This document shows positions 38,801 through 52,666 of a stretch of 64,000 nucleotides of DNA, piece after piece. The DNA lies in NCBI GenBank assembly GCA_032191485.1, contig JAVDOI010000006.1, forward strand, positions 15,094,740 to 15,158,739, given 5' to 3'. This DNA is from Leptoclinus maculatus (Eukaryota > Chordata > Actinopteri > Perciformes > Stichaeidae). How positions within the stretch are numbered: the stretch's first letter is position 1; every line of letters begins with the position of its first letter. Under the pieces are notes generated by a model. It saw only the letters and a list, made by a program, of their open reading frames with translations, was not told the origin of the DNA and made no database searches. The translations under genes and the position numbers were made by a program.

Positions 38801-41570
38801 TAATCTGCCCTACCTCGCGGGTTATGCTTATTTGTTTCATGTCACTCATTAATTAGTGTTTTCTGTTTTATTTTGTTAACCTCTCTTCTCAGATCCTTTC
38901 ACTTCCTGCCTCTGTGTTTTACTGCAAGTTTTAAATGTCTGCCCTGCCCCAATTAGTTTCACCTGTCCCTCGTACCGGCATGCATTGCGATCGCCGGTGA
39001 TCGATTTAATTAAGCGGGACTGGCTCATCTCAAACAAGCTTTTTTTCTTTCAGAATGTATCGTCATAGTATCTGCCCGTCTCGGAGTCTGCGCTTGGGTC
39101 CTTCCTGTCTGTCCTGCTCGCTGCACCGAGACACCAAGATAGTCCAATTCCAAAAGTTGTATTCATTCTGATTTCAAACATACATATGATAAGGGAAATC
39201 GTTCCCATCTCTGCTGTTAAAAGATGCATGCAAATCATGAGTCCGTCACTTGTGCTTCATTGTTACCGCAGTGGTTGAGAGCTTTTTTCCACTATTAAGA
39301 AATAACTGCCAGTAAATGGACTAACATCTCAATTCAGAGACGTGGGAGGTTGAAGCTTAAATTCTTGCTGTGCAGTTCCCTCAACATGTTACAACTTTCA
39401 TCTAATGTATTGAGCAAAGTGGATGTGCTCCAAGTGACATTATAGTTTTCCACAATATTATCCAGATCCCCATTAAAGCTGAACAACTGCTGCCAGAGAC
39501 AAGAAAGAGCTAATGCCAAGATAAAAAAAAACACTTTCTTAATGCTCTAAAGTGAAGGAAGGAGGACCTCAGAGGGGAAAGAGGAAGAGAGTATTTGAAG
39601 AATGGATGCAGGGTCGTGGGAAGTTTCTGTCATCAGAGCAGATACTTTGGGACTTGATAGTTGTCATGAAGAATTGTAGCTGTTACATTGTACAGATGCA
39701 GAAACAGAAATGTTCAAGGGCTTAGAGAGAAATATGATTCATCTATGAAACTTTCCCTATTCCTCTGTTTCCATGAGAAACATTTTGACCTAATTTGGAG
39801 GAACTTTTGACATATGGAATCCATATTATTTTCCCCATGGCAGGGGTGCATAACTCTGACTCTTTTTTTGGTTTGTTTCCAACTTGCAAGACATTTGTAA
39901 AGCTCTATATATTATGCTGTCTTTGAATGGTTTTGGTAAAACAGTCAAATCCAGCCCGGGATCCGAGGAATCCATATTGGATCCATATTTGATGATCCTG
40001 CACCTCATAATTTACGTTGAATGTTCGAATGCCAAGCGAGGATTTCTTGCAGTACATCAGGGTTTTTGTACCCTCACAGACCTAAAATGAATGTGTCTTT
40101 TTATTAACCGTAATCACAATTGTTACAAACATGAACCAGTTGGATAACCTCAACCGTAATCTAACTACAGTTCATTTGTTATAACCTTGATCTTTCTCTA
40201 ACCTTACAATGTGTGTGTTTGCCATGCACAGGGGATTTTTAAAACATTGGCATTGGATATAAAAAACATAGAATTTTTCCGGGGTTTTACAGTATGGTCC
40301 GATATAATGTTTTGTCTGGCAATAGGGTAGATCAGCCCTAAAATCACATCACAATTGTCACATTTTATAAGGATATATTGTTCCTAATCCAGTAGTTTCA
40401 CCATTGTGTAGTCAGCAAAGGATCAAAGAGGGAAAAGAAGACAATATTTAGATTCATGGCCCGAAAATGTTTTCATGAAAAGTACAAAGAAAAACTTTTT
40501 TGAAACAGTTTTGAAACTTTTGATACAGTGAACTCATATTCATCAGCTGTTCCATCAAGATTCAGTTTTTTTTTCTTCCTTCTTAGATGAAGAAGATGTC
40601 AAGGCTTTACAATATTGTAAAACACAGTGCATGATGACACTAACAGTGGTGATCCCTTCTAACGGTTTGTAAAATGTATTGAAAATGTGGAAATAGCTCA
40701 TCGATAGTTAGAGAGAGAGGATCACCCACCGTCACTAGAAATAACAGAAGAGCATCTCTGCGATTACAAATGATGCTCCACGGTTCTAGGACCCCACCCC
40801 TGATTCATAAAATCCACGTTGAATGTCCCTGGATGGAAAAGTCAATTAGAGGTAGACTGTTTACCTAAATAATTAATGGATGTAATTTCTGTGTAGAGGC
40901 CTCGGCTCACTTATTCTGACTGACAGGCACCACTGCAGACAGTGATGGTATAGAGCCAATACCACACACACACTCAGAGGATACAAAGGATATTGTAAGG
41001 GAAGCATTGTTCATTGTTCATAAACAATAAATCATTGTGGTTGCCTTTGTAAATAGGGCACAAAGTGAAATCTGGGTCATTTTCAATATATATGAGTAAT
41101 TTTACCTCTCCCTCTATGTATTTAAATAAACAGAAGTGCACAAACTAACTTTTTAGTTAGGCGTAATGTTTTCTCTGCGGTCATTGTGCTGGTGTTGTTT
41201 TGTGCCGTGGGCTCTCATTCAGTTTAACAAATGGGGCCTAAGACAATTGTGGCACTCGCTCAGCATTGGCCTAGTTTTGCGGCTGCACAGGCTGTATATA
41301 ATACCACATGATGTGATGTCAAAACACCCTGCCATAAAATGGTCGACCACCAGTTTAGTCAGTATTTGTTGGACCTGGCCTCCATATAAAAGCGTGGTGA
41401 AACACATTTTTTTTTCTCAAAAGGACAGAGGCAGACAAGATGCTGGAGCCAAATTCAAATTTGAATTAAATTGTTAAATTGGAGTTGTTTTCTTTTACAG
41501 AAAAAAATGTCATCTTTCAGTGTGAAATGGCATTTGTTCATAATGGCTCACACAAAAGCAACAAGACAAA

Positions 41571-41572
<2 letters not shown>

Positions 41573-41604
<32 letters not shown>
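41573..41604 (+). repeat. (GT)16 microsatellite
   Basis: 32 bp of perfect GT. Confidence 0.95.
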
Positions 41605-41605
<1 letters not shown>

Positions 41606-42738
41606 ACTTTGTGTCTTTGCATTGCATGCCTGGCACTCCAACTATCTGTCTGCTTTGGCTGTAGCCCGGCTGTTGTTTCTCTCCCAGCTCACGCTCTGGA
41701 GATAAGGACAGGAGAGGAATCGAGATAACGCAGAGGCCCAGACAAACCCCCCTTAATCCCCGGAGAGGCAACACTGCGATAGCCTCATTCCAACCCTGAT
41801 TTAGTGACTCTGACACTACATAATTACCCCGTAAGCACAGATAATCACAATCTGTATCAATGAGCAATTAGTGTAGACATGGGTTGAAGGCTCCCCCGGG
41901 GATGCCAAGTCGGAAGCTTGCAGGGAAGTTTGGACGGATGGTGAGGGAGGACTGGTGCTCTACCGGAGCTCTGAAAGACCTCATGACAAATTGATGAGAC
42001 ACAATAGAGCAACTCTATTTCCTATAAACCTTGATTTTGATTCTTTCGTTACAAACATCTGGTGTTGGATAACATATTTGTGCCTCACATTAGAAGCAGC
42101 ATCCCATTGGTTTGTCTTGCTGTGTACTCCAAACAAAAGGGAATCTGGCAGGTTCTCCAAGGCTCATGAACTGCTGTTGAATGTGCTTCTGCAACAAATC
42201 AACTCGCTGTGGCGCGGGGTCTGTTTGTTTAGGGGCAGCCACGTCATCTGGAGGAGCATGCGAGTTCAATGGGGAGCAGACCCCACTCGCAGGCCCCTTT
42301 AAAAAGAGAAGTAAATACTCATCAACTCACAGTAGGTGTATGCTAAAGTGGTCAAAGAACAATAATGGGTTTCTTCAGGGTTGAAAAGTGGCACATTTGC
42401 CAGTGTGAAAATGTTGATTTTGTTTTTGAGTATCCTACTCTTGCCAGTTGGAAACTGTCTATAATACAAGGTCTGTTTAGTGTTTTGATGACTTCAATAG
42501 AGGGATCCATCTGTTAATCACCTCAGACGGCTGCATTTTTCTTAAATACAATCTTAGTCAAAAACCCTCTCTCTCCTGCTGTTAGTACTGTCCAGTGTCC
42601 AGTCACCTAATTCCTCAACCCTCGCCATTTCGTTAGTGGCGTCCTCAGGCTCCAAGATCCCTTTACATGTTGGTGGAACAGACATAACCCAATAAGTCTG
42701 TTTATTGCAGCGGTCAAAGGGCAGACATTTTAACAGAC

Positions 42739-42850
<112 letters not shown>

Positions 42851-44513
42851 AGCTTCTGGAAACTGGAGATAGCTCTGAACTCTGCAAGTGAGCTTGAAGG
42901 TCACCGGTGGATCATGTGATTTTCTTGCAGATAAAAACATTATTTCCTAGAATCAGTGGAGCTGTAGTTTTAAGTTACGAGTCTCTCCAAAGATTTTCAA
43001 GATTACAAAGCTTTCACTTTCATCTTTTTGGACCACATTTTCTATTATAAATAAGTTTCTTTAAATGACAAAGTTGTGTCATCTTACATCAATTATATCA
43101 AAATATCTCATTAACACAAGTGTTATAGAAACCGGAAAAAGGGTAATAATCCCCCAAAATAATTAAGAATGTTTTACTCTTTATGGTGAAATTACTTTTA
43201 GAAAGCTGAATTCTTAGTAGAAGCCGCCTTGACCTCACCACTGTTTCAGCTTGCTAAAAATGTCAGAGCATGTATCTAATTGAGGGAACACTCAGCCATT
43301 TCTATGAAGCTGACATTTCATGTGGATTAGCCTGAGGCAGAATCTGATCCCCGACAAGTACACACACACACACAGCATAATTGAGTAGTTAAAAGACTGC
43401 ACTATGATAACCATTGGCTTTATTGTTGTAATCTAATTTCCCTCATTTTATTTGCCAAGGGCATGCGTCAGGATTTTACCAGGCATTTTCCTTTCACTTG
43501 CATTCTGCGAAACACTATAGTTTTGCAAAAACAATCTCATAAAGCTCCCTCAAATTTCAAATTCTGACCCAGAGACAGCTGCAGTACATTAACATGAACA
43601 CTCTTGTTTTGGTGTCATGCCTTTACAATGGTTAGAAAGGGAGCTGAAAAAGTGTTTTTCTCCTGAGGTTTAACATTCCCTCACTTCATCACCCAGCATG
43701 TGTGTCCAAACAGAAAGTGGATGCTTGTTCAAATCAAGGGCCTTATGCAATCATACTCCAACAGGGGCAAAACAATCACAACTCAGCACGGCAAGAGAGT
43801 CAAAGTTCAAGAGAGACATGTTATTCATTTTGAGAGAATACTCCAGAGTCTTCAGAGCAATGTTTTTAGACTTTCTCTCAGGAATGCATGACCGGCCATC
43901 ACTGATGATCAGTCGTTGTTTTTCCTCCTGACGCCCCCAGAGAGAGGTTATCACTTCACCCAACCAATCACACATACCTGTAATTTTTTAATAGTTTTGT
44001 GACTGCATAGTTTCCAAACTTGTTCATTGTGTTATACACTACCTTCTAAAAGATGATGATATTCTATATTTTATGTCAACAAATCCCTTTGATCCTAGTA
44101 CCCTAGTACAAGTACTACCTGTGTATCCAAAGCCTAATAAATAGTATTCCTCTGTTCCATAGATCTCAATATTTGTCCAAAAAGACAAAGATATGATGAA
44201 CATGGGCACCAAAACCGCAGCTGAAAATAGCTCCCAATAAATACACAAATTACTCCTTTTTGAGTAAAGTTTGCTAACAACTGCAATGCCGAGCGGTTTT
44301 AGGAAATGTTTTAGCGCCATTAACAAATGGGCTTGGGTTGGAGAAAGGCCACAGGCATTGTGGGGAAGTCAGAAAGTACTGAAAGATGGACTAACACTCT
44401 GTTGGTTTTGGTCTTTTCATGGGTTACAAAAATAAAGAATATTGCCATTTATCCTTTCACTTAATATTCACTAGGTAGGTAGATAATAATCATTGTGTTA
44501 TGGGGATATATGC

Positions 44514-44885
44514 TATCACATGGCCAAAAGTATGGCTCGTAATTGGCGATTAAATTAACCCAAAAGGTGTTGGTTGGGGTTGAGCTCAGAGCTGTCTGCA
44601 GGCCAGTCATGTTCTGTAACTTAAACTCCGAAAAACATTTCTCTATGGACCTGGCTTTGTGCATGCAGGGAAGTTGAAATTGTTAAGTTGGAACAGAAAA
44701 AGTGTCTGTCCTCAAACGTATCTCAATCTTGGAAGCGCAGTATTGTCTAAAATATCGGTGTGTGATGTAGCAGAAATATTTTTAACTGGAATATAATATA
44801 TATAACTGGAACTAACTAGCCCAAACTATGAAGCCACCAAATTACCCAAATGTATGAATGTGGATACTTTTGGCCATATACTGTA
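44514..44885. mobile_element. Tc1/mariner-like MITE
   Basis: The right end ATACTTTTGGCCATATACTG followed by TA, and the left end catggccaaaagtatgg, form an inverted repeat typical of the fish MITE family with the terminal phrase CAGTATATGGCCAAAAGTAT. Interior phrases such as ggttgagctcagagctgtctg, ggccagtcatgttctgtaac and tggacctggctttgtgcat belong to the same family. About 370 bp, no coding capacity; the left end is diverged. Confidence 0.75.
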
Positions 44886-45443
44886 TCATGTAATGCTCCT
44901 TCAGTGAAACATTGCTCAGTGATTCCTTTGTATAATGTGAATTTGAATATCTGGCATGTCCCTGTAAACATGAACTCAGCTGTATCTGATCTTTCACCTC
45001 ATGCTGCTGGATGAGCCTCTGATGACGCTACAACAGCTGTGGCTGCTATTCGTTCAGCTCACAGACACTGTGTGAATGGAGCATCATGTTTGAAGCCTGA
45101 GGAGAACGCACGGACAGTATGCTGTGGACTCTGTAATTAGAGACCCCCAGTGCGCAGGGGGAGAAGTCAGTAAAGCTGTAAACACTTCCGACGAATATCC
45201 CTCTCCTTTAGACTCCTGCTAGTGCATAAAAAGTGCTACAGTAAACATTGCTTGCCCCTCTGGTTTCCTACATTCTTTATATTCCAATAAACTTTCAAAT
45301 TTAAGTGCACACTTGATGTGTGTCGCTGTCTTGGCAGTTTAATCATTTTGAATGATTACTCAAACATGGGTCCCATCTACAAGGAGCTCCATCAACACTG
45401 AGTTAAAAGGTATTTGTTTGGATTTCATGCATGTGCAGATGTA

Positions 45444-45480
<37 letters not shown>

Positions 45481-48400
45481 CTGGGTCTGTGTCGCAAAGG
45501 TTGATTAATTCTGACACAGGTTGACAGTTCTCTTGCAGTGGTGATATATTTTACCACACATGTGCAGGGGATTGGAGAGCATTTAAACTGGTCACCTTTT
45601 CCCTGTGAAAATATCCTTTTAGCTTGATAGCAGGTCTGTCTCTCCTAATCTGTCAGAACGGCACTGAAACGGCTGTGATTGTGCTCTAGTCAGGAGCTTG
45701 AATAATAACAGCAATCTACGCTGAGAAACCCAGGTGGTTTTCCACTATCAAAACAATATGCCTCGTGGTTATCTTAATGTCCCGCGTCTTTTGCAATTAC
45801 ATAAGAGATACAGCTTTAAATGCAATATTTCAATGTACAATGATTGTGTTTAGTGAGTGGGTGGAAGGTAATAAAAGGTCCTTCTGTTGTGATTTTCATT
45901 TTTTATTTTGTTTTATCGTGATACAGATTTTGGTATCATCTCTATCAAGAACAAGTCAATAGAGTCAGAATATTTTTATTTTTTGTAACTTTCCAAGCAC
46001 ACGGGCCAAACGGGCCAAATCTGCATTTGGTTTTTGCGTCATTCTAAAAGTGTACTTAAAATTTGCTTGACAATTGAATGGAAATACAGTTAATCACACT
46101 GATTTTGTGCAGCGATTGGCTAGAAAGGTTGCAGAGAGAGATCATGGAGGCAGCGTTTGTCTTTGACTGTTGGCTTTTCACCCTGCCTTTAAACATGGCC
46201 GTGCTTTTAGACGTGGTGAGGTGACATGTTGTATATATGACGTAGTATGAAGTTTGTTTGAGGCATATTGAACTCTTTGCATTTGAGAAATATTAATGTT
46301 TGACAGGTCATGATTCATAATTTAATTGATGAGTTCACTCTCCTCATACTGTATATAACTTAGTATATACAACCAGTCCTTCAATCAGCAACTGTGTAAG
46401 AGTTTTGATTGATAACCCCAAATTTTGTGGAATTATGAGACACTGACACAAGTTAAATATCCATCCAATGAGGGCATCTGAATATTATACCTAAACATTT
46501 AAGTTATGGTTGTTGTTCTTCGAATATTATGAACTGCACTATGGGTCAGAGCTGTAGGCAAAAGTCAAAACTGCTCTGCATTGTAGCAGCAATTCAAAAG
46601 GCCAACAGATGTCAACAGCCAGCTAGTTACAAGGTCCAAACCTCCAGGTGGAGTCGGTGTGGACAGGCCATTTTGTTCTCAAAGGCACACAGGGACAAAG
46701 TCCCTATAATCCCATTATTCTTTTGTTCGGTGACACCCAGACCAAAGAGAGTAAATAGTGGAACAATGCCGTTGGTGATCTCCTTAAATGCATGAGGCAG
46801 CTCATTAGGCTTTGATTGATGGTGTTACTCTCTTTGGGACCAAGGAAGAGGAGAGTAGCAGATCTACAGTGACAGCGGTTTGAATTAGTCAGAGTACTCG
46901 CTGGTAACACAGCAGCCTGAATAAGAGAGAATAGAGAAAGTTAATTATAAGTCCTTAGTTTTGAATGTTTCAAGTCATCATGAGAGAGACAGGTCATGCT
47001 TCCAGATATTTCCACAATGTATTAATATAATTTAGTCACATTTGATGGTTCTGAAGTGACACTCAACATATTTTAGTATTGAATGTACAGTAAATGAACA
47101 CTGACAAGCCCCGGTATGCCAACACCACCTCCCTGCTACTCTTCCCCTACCAGGCTGTGTGTTGAACGATCCAGGGGGATTATGGGATGCTCGGAGCACC
47201 AAATAAAATGCCTTCATGTTGACAGACACGTTAAGCTGTCTACATCTCCTGTGTAGCTAAGCATAAGTAGCACATGTGAGGCAATGATTGGTCCTCGCAG
47301 GCTGCTGTGCAGTAAAAAAGGAAAATATATCTACAAACATAAATGAAAGAAATGAAAGAACAAACTACGATGACCTGTACAGTAGCTACACTGCTGCAGC
47401 TGTTAAACATGATATAAAGTGTGAACTGTAGAATATAACACATTTATAATGTATGAACATTTCAAACAATATAAGAGTTATAGGACCTTTTTTATTATTT
47501 TTAAACAGACATAGTGTAAAGTAGTCTAACAGATGTGGATGAGGTGAGTCTTTTTCCTAAGCTGTTGCTTATTCCCCTCGAGGTCTTGTGACCTTTACCT
47601 GGAGCTTCTTGTTGCAGCGCCTCAGACATTAATTACAGGCAATGCTAAACATGTCACAGAGCCGGAGTGGATCTGGAAAGGAAGAGCGTGCCGCTTAGGA
47701 AGTGGAAATCTCCTCACGGTCATCAGTAGTGAACCGTACAGTACGCACGCAACTCACAAGCTGCCTGGAGGGCTGCTCAACACTCTCCAGAGCAGATGGA
47801 CTTCCTTTAAGGGGCAGAGGGCAGAGAGTTTATTGAGCACAAATCCTATGGGTGTCTGACTGACTGAAAAAGAGGAAGTTCATTCTACACGTACGGACAC
47901 ACACACAAACTATATTGAACCAAAAAGAGTACAGGGGAGATATGGTTTTTAGTTTTGTGGCCATTGCACCTGGGGTCTGTCATCCCAGGCTGGAGGAGGG
48001 CCTCCATTTCACAGATGGTGAAATGGGGCCGTGTGCTTTCTGCACAGGGTTTTTGATTACATGACCTGGTTTCAGTGCTTGAGAAAGGGGTGGAATGTGC
48101 AAAACAGTCACTGTGACAATGTGCAGCTGGTTTAAAAAACAAGAAATCAATTCTATCTGGCCAGTTAATTAAAACATGTGACTGTAGTGACATAGAGCAC
48201 ACTTTGCACTGAGTATTATCATTCAAAATGATTTGAAGAGGTCAATCAATGAAGAGGAAATTAGCCCATTTATTAACTACATGTTGACTGTGTGTCAGTG
48301 AATAATGACATCTGCGTTGTTATCTGAAGTAAAGGATTTGTTATGTCAGAGATCCTATGTTTGTTTCTGCAAGGTCAGATCATCTAAACCGACCGCAGTG

Positions 48401-49086
48401 AGGCGTTCAGACTTGATGGTTAACTTTCTCATCGACCTAGCGTTTTTTTTTACTTCATATACTGCGGAGGCCACTAGAATAACATGTGTTGCCTTATTCC
48501 ATTAATCCACTTCACTAATCCACTCCCACATGTCATTGTCGACACTTCTAGATGACAAATGCATGTCCTTGTCGGAGCATGAATACACACTTGACACAGT
48601 GATTTAAATGGCACAAAAAATAAACCGCAAAATTGTTACCATTGTTTAAATGCCGTTATTATAATAAAATACTGCAGGCTAATCCCAACACCTTTACGTT
48701 TTTTTGTATGACATTTGACATTATTTGCATCCTTCTTTATAGATGTCTCCAGTGACCAATCAAAAGTTTGAGGTGTTTGCTTGTTGACAAGGCGGAAAGT
48801 CTTCAAGGTCATGGGAGTCAGTGAAAATCCTATTTTAGCAGCCAAACGAGCCATCTGCTTTACCTCCACTGCTAATTGGCTGCAGTTTCCTTCATTTATC
48901 CCGCCTCTCTGGACACACAGATGTATGATTTATTAGGTCACAAATGGAGGTTAGAAATAGTATTTACAAAACTCTTTCTCTGCTACATATAAAATGTTCC
49001 TTTCAGACCAAACTCCACCATAATAACCCAAGCTGCTTCCCATCACCTGCCCTTACCTAATAACCCCCCCCCCCCCCCTTGCATGT

Positions 49087-49124
<38 letters not shown>

Positions 49125-49617
49125 CACATACTAAAACACACACCCTGCCTCATTAGTGTGCTCGGTCTCCATGGAAACACCTAACAGGTGACAGTATTCC
49201 AAAGGGGAAGGTTTGGGGAACTGTGTGTATCTTGGAACGCCTCCGTGTGTGTGTGTGTGTGCTTCCTGTGTTGGCTGTGAAGCGTAGGACTTTGGCTGTG
49301 ATTGCGCTCAGGCTTAGCTGTGGCAGGATAGTGCGAGGTCACAGAGACAGGACGTGTCAGCTGCCCCCGGCCAGTGACGTCCTCGTGCTTCAGACTCGTG
49401 CTGTAGGTAGCTCAGCTCGGGACCATATCAACACACACCTCTGAATAAATTGAACACACAGAAAGACACACAAGAACGTGGGTGCATTACCTATCATGTT
49501 GTACAGCTGTTCCCTTGATATCTCCGGAGATGCCAGAAGAGAAAGAGATTATATGGTTTGAACTATGAGTTTTTGATGATAATCTATTCAATCTGCCAGT
49601 TTGCATTTATTTTTAAG
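44886..49617. other. Intergenic, no gene seen
   Basis: Contains a (GT)n tract at 45449-45479, a C15 run at 49064-49078, an (AC)n tract at 49089-49119 and a short GT tract at about 49244-49261. The remainder is AT-rich and unrecognised. Confidence 0.5.
49064..49119 (+). repeat. C15 run followed by (AC)15
   Basis: Adjacent simple repeats: 15 C, ttgcatgta, then about 31 bp of AC. Confidence 0.9.
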
Positions 49618-49690
49618 ACACATTTTTATTTATAGAGCACATTTAAAAACGGCAAACGTTAAAGTGATTTACAAAGAGATGACACAGTCA
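49618..49690 (-). repeat. Retroposon tail, reverse orientation
   Basis: The reverse complement reads ...gtaaatcactttaacgtttg, then ccgtttttaaatgtgctcta and taaataaaaatg, the usual 3' tail phrase of fish LINE/SINE elements. Confidence 0.5.
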
Positions 49691-52648
49691 GATAGAAACG
49701 TAATTATGAAAATCCATAAGTAAATTAATAAAAAGCGTAAGAATCAATAATTTCGGATCTAATCATAAAAACACAACAGGCGCATGTCTTAGTGATGACT
49801 ATCAAAAGGCTAATGGTTATGTAGCTTTACTTCTTTATTTTATACGTATTTACATGGCTATGTGCACTAAATTAATCAGGATTTAATGCTGTATTTGGGT
49901 CAAATTACAACAGGATTATCAAAATAGCATGATAAACATGCTTACACGCACCCATGAAGTGGACTGGTGACACTAATGCCAGTGAGTGAAAGTCAAGGAA
50001 GCTAACAGCTAACAGTTGGTTTAATCAGCCAAGACGATACTCTGATGACAGGATGCATCCACAGTGGATAAGCCGACCCCTTTGTTAATAGCCCTGTTAC
50101 CACAACAGATAGGATTGTTTGTGCACATGAGGAGAAACAACCGGAGGGTGGTCTGCTGGAGTGGGTGCAGGGATAACCCCAATTCAGAGCATGACCAGTT
50201 TAATATGTAGGGCAGCCGTACTGTCATGCCCGTGGGTTGGAGATAAAAAGGAATGGCGTGCTGACAGATTTCATGTGGGGGTGCAGGGTCGGAGTTCATC
50301 ATGCTGTTTGGGTTAGGAGAGACCTTCATTTGGTGGGAAAATGCTGCAACGGTTAGAATGAGATGGTGCTTGAGACGCTGGGCTACCTTGTAACTGTCCT
50401 GACTTGAAAAAATGACAGAATCAGTTATTTCAACGACTCAAAATTACAAGTTCAAGTGACAAAAACTCTCTAATGGATGGAGGAATTATGACTCTTGTCC
50501 ATCTGGAGGAGGAAGTAAAGTGATGACAGTTCATAGGGGGAGGAGTTTGGAGTGGACGGATAAATAAACAAATGGAAAATTCCCATTTCCTATCGACAGT
50601 CATTGTGGTTTTCTTTTAACCATGATCAGGATCGTTTCCTAACCTTAATCACATGGTTATTATTATAACCACAGCTTTAAAGATCCCCAAGCCTTAATGA
50701 AATAGCAATTTTAACCCAAAACACGATGTTTCCTTAACCTTGACTTACTATTCTTTCTAATCCAAACTTTGTGTTGTGTTTTTGCATAAACCTTATCAAA
50801 CCTTAACCATAGCCTTGTCACATCATATCATTTATCACATATGTTTGATAAATGACGTGTCGCTTTAAATGGCACTTACAAATTACTTATAATTGTTTAA
50901 TTTAAAGGATTTCTTGGGTAATTTTTTCACAGCAGACATTATGACAAGTCACAGTAGGAAAGGCACAGCTGTTAATAACATCAACACCAGGGAGCCATGA
51001 GAGTGTGTGAGCCAGAATGCGCAATTTCCAGCTGAAGCAGCTCAGTGGAACAAGTGATAAAAGCCTATAGGAAACCGTTTCTGCAGAATAATGACGAGAA
51101 CTGTTTAATGTGAATCCACTTTGGAGACACGCTATCTCAGTATATGTGCAATCCCGCTGTGTCTGCAGACTCGCTGCAAGAGAGGCATCCCAGAGTGTTG
51201 TACAGTTTACATCGCCTTGGCAACAGAACTCAGTTGGGACTGGAGGGAGGAGAAAAATAGTCGGGCATGTACAGTGGATTGAGATGCCGCTACAGGTGAA
51301 CACACATCGCCCCACATGGGCTCTGCTGCTCTGACATGCAGGGGCTTTTAGCTGCTGCACCGAGGGACGACATACATGCAGGGAGGACGGAGGAGAGACT
51401 TAAAGCATCAGTGTGTCAGTAACTCTGTCTCCACGGTGGGCTGTCAGACATGAACGAGGTCTCCCTCCCTTCCTCTCGCACGCACAGTACGCTGCACTGC
51501 AGGTGAGTGTCAGGCTTGAATCTGCTGAAGCTTCATAAATATTAAAAATGGAACCCAACAGCAGGCAGCGAGAACAGCTGTGCCCTGAGTACTGGATGTG
51601 AGAGAAGGATCTGCAAAAGACTGTGGGAGCTGGGGACAGCAAAGTGCTGGTGAAGGTGTAGAAACGATCTTTGTGTGGAGCTATAAAGTGCCAAGACAAT
51701 TACAGAGCAGCTAATGGCTGACTGTTACATCTAGGACACCACTTCTTCTTTTTTTTAAATGCCATGCAACAGGAAATACCCATAACTGCAGGTTTTATTG
51801 CAAGTAGATAATTCCGCCAGGTCCCTGTGGATATACAGTAAATGAGAGCCCTCCTCTCTTACCTGACTTCCTATGTTAATGAGAAGTGACACTAAAGATG
51901 TGGCTGAATTCCTACACGGCCCTGGCAGTCGCTTTGCATTAGCAGGGGTGACAGATGATTAAAGGGGAGAGGCAGAAAGTGGTATCTCGCTGAGTGACAG
52001 TCAAATGAGGGAAACAAGTAAGGCAACAACCTGTGAGAGGCAGGAGCTTCATTACTTGATCGCTCCCTCTCTGTGGCTGCTGTGAGTATATGCAGGCTCC
52101 CCAGTACATTTTAATGAGAAAAAGATGCAGATGCAAGATAGTCAGGCCGCTTAACATTTCTATTAGCACTGGGAGGCAGGGAAATTACACATTGAATGAA
52201 TTTGGCATGTGTTATTATCTATGCAGCAAAGAAAACAACACTTAACACCTCAGAGGAATCAGGAGACCATTTATAGACGTTTTAGCTGTTAGCATTTCAG
52301 TACTTGCATTTGACATTAAACCATGGCATGTCTTGTAAAAATGAACAATAAACCACAGTAACGCAAACCGCATGATGCCTTTGTGCAGCGTATCATTGTC
52401 GTCTAAATTGCTGGTGTTGTTAGCTTTTGCTTTGAGGATACCACCACAGCTTAATCTTCCTCATTTTCTTGTATTGAATTCCCACAGTTGCCTTCAAACA
52501 TGCAGATCACAGTATTGACTTAACATATACTCCTAAGTGAATGCATTGTGAGGTTGGCTAATTTGTTGATTGGCTAAAAGCATCCCACCACCCCCCTAAC
52601 TTCTTTCAGTCTGATAGTTATTGTTTGGATAAAAAGGGGTTTCCTCGA
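49691..52648. other. Intergenic with one repeat-like patch
   Basis: About 50590-50815 carries aaccatgatcaggatcgttt / cctaaccttaatcacatggt phrases typical of a fish repeat. Elsewhere nothing is recognised; the 152-codon antisense frame at 50902-51360 has no family signature. Confidence 0.5.
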
Positions 52649-52666
52649 CCCCCCCCCCCCCCCCCC
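52649..52666 (+). repeat. C18 homopolymer
   Basis: Eighteen consecutive C. Confidence 0.9.

Noticed and set aside
50902..51360. 152-codon antisense frame
   Set aside because: Longest non-repeat frame in the desert, but of irregular composition, with no recognisable domain and no splice or promoter context.
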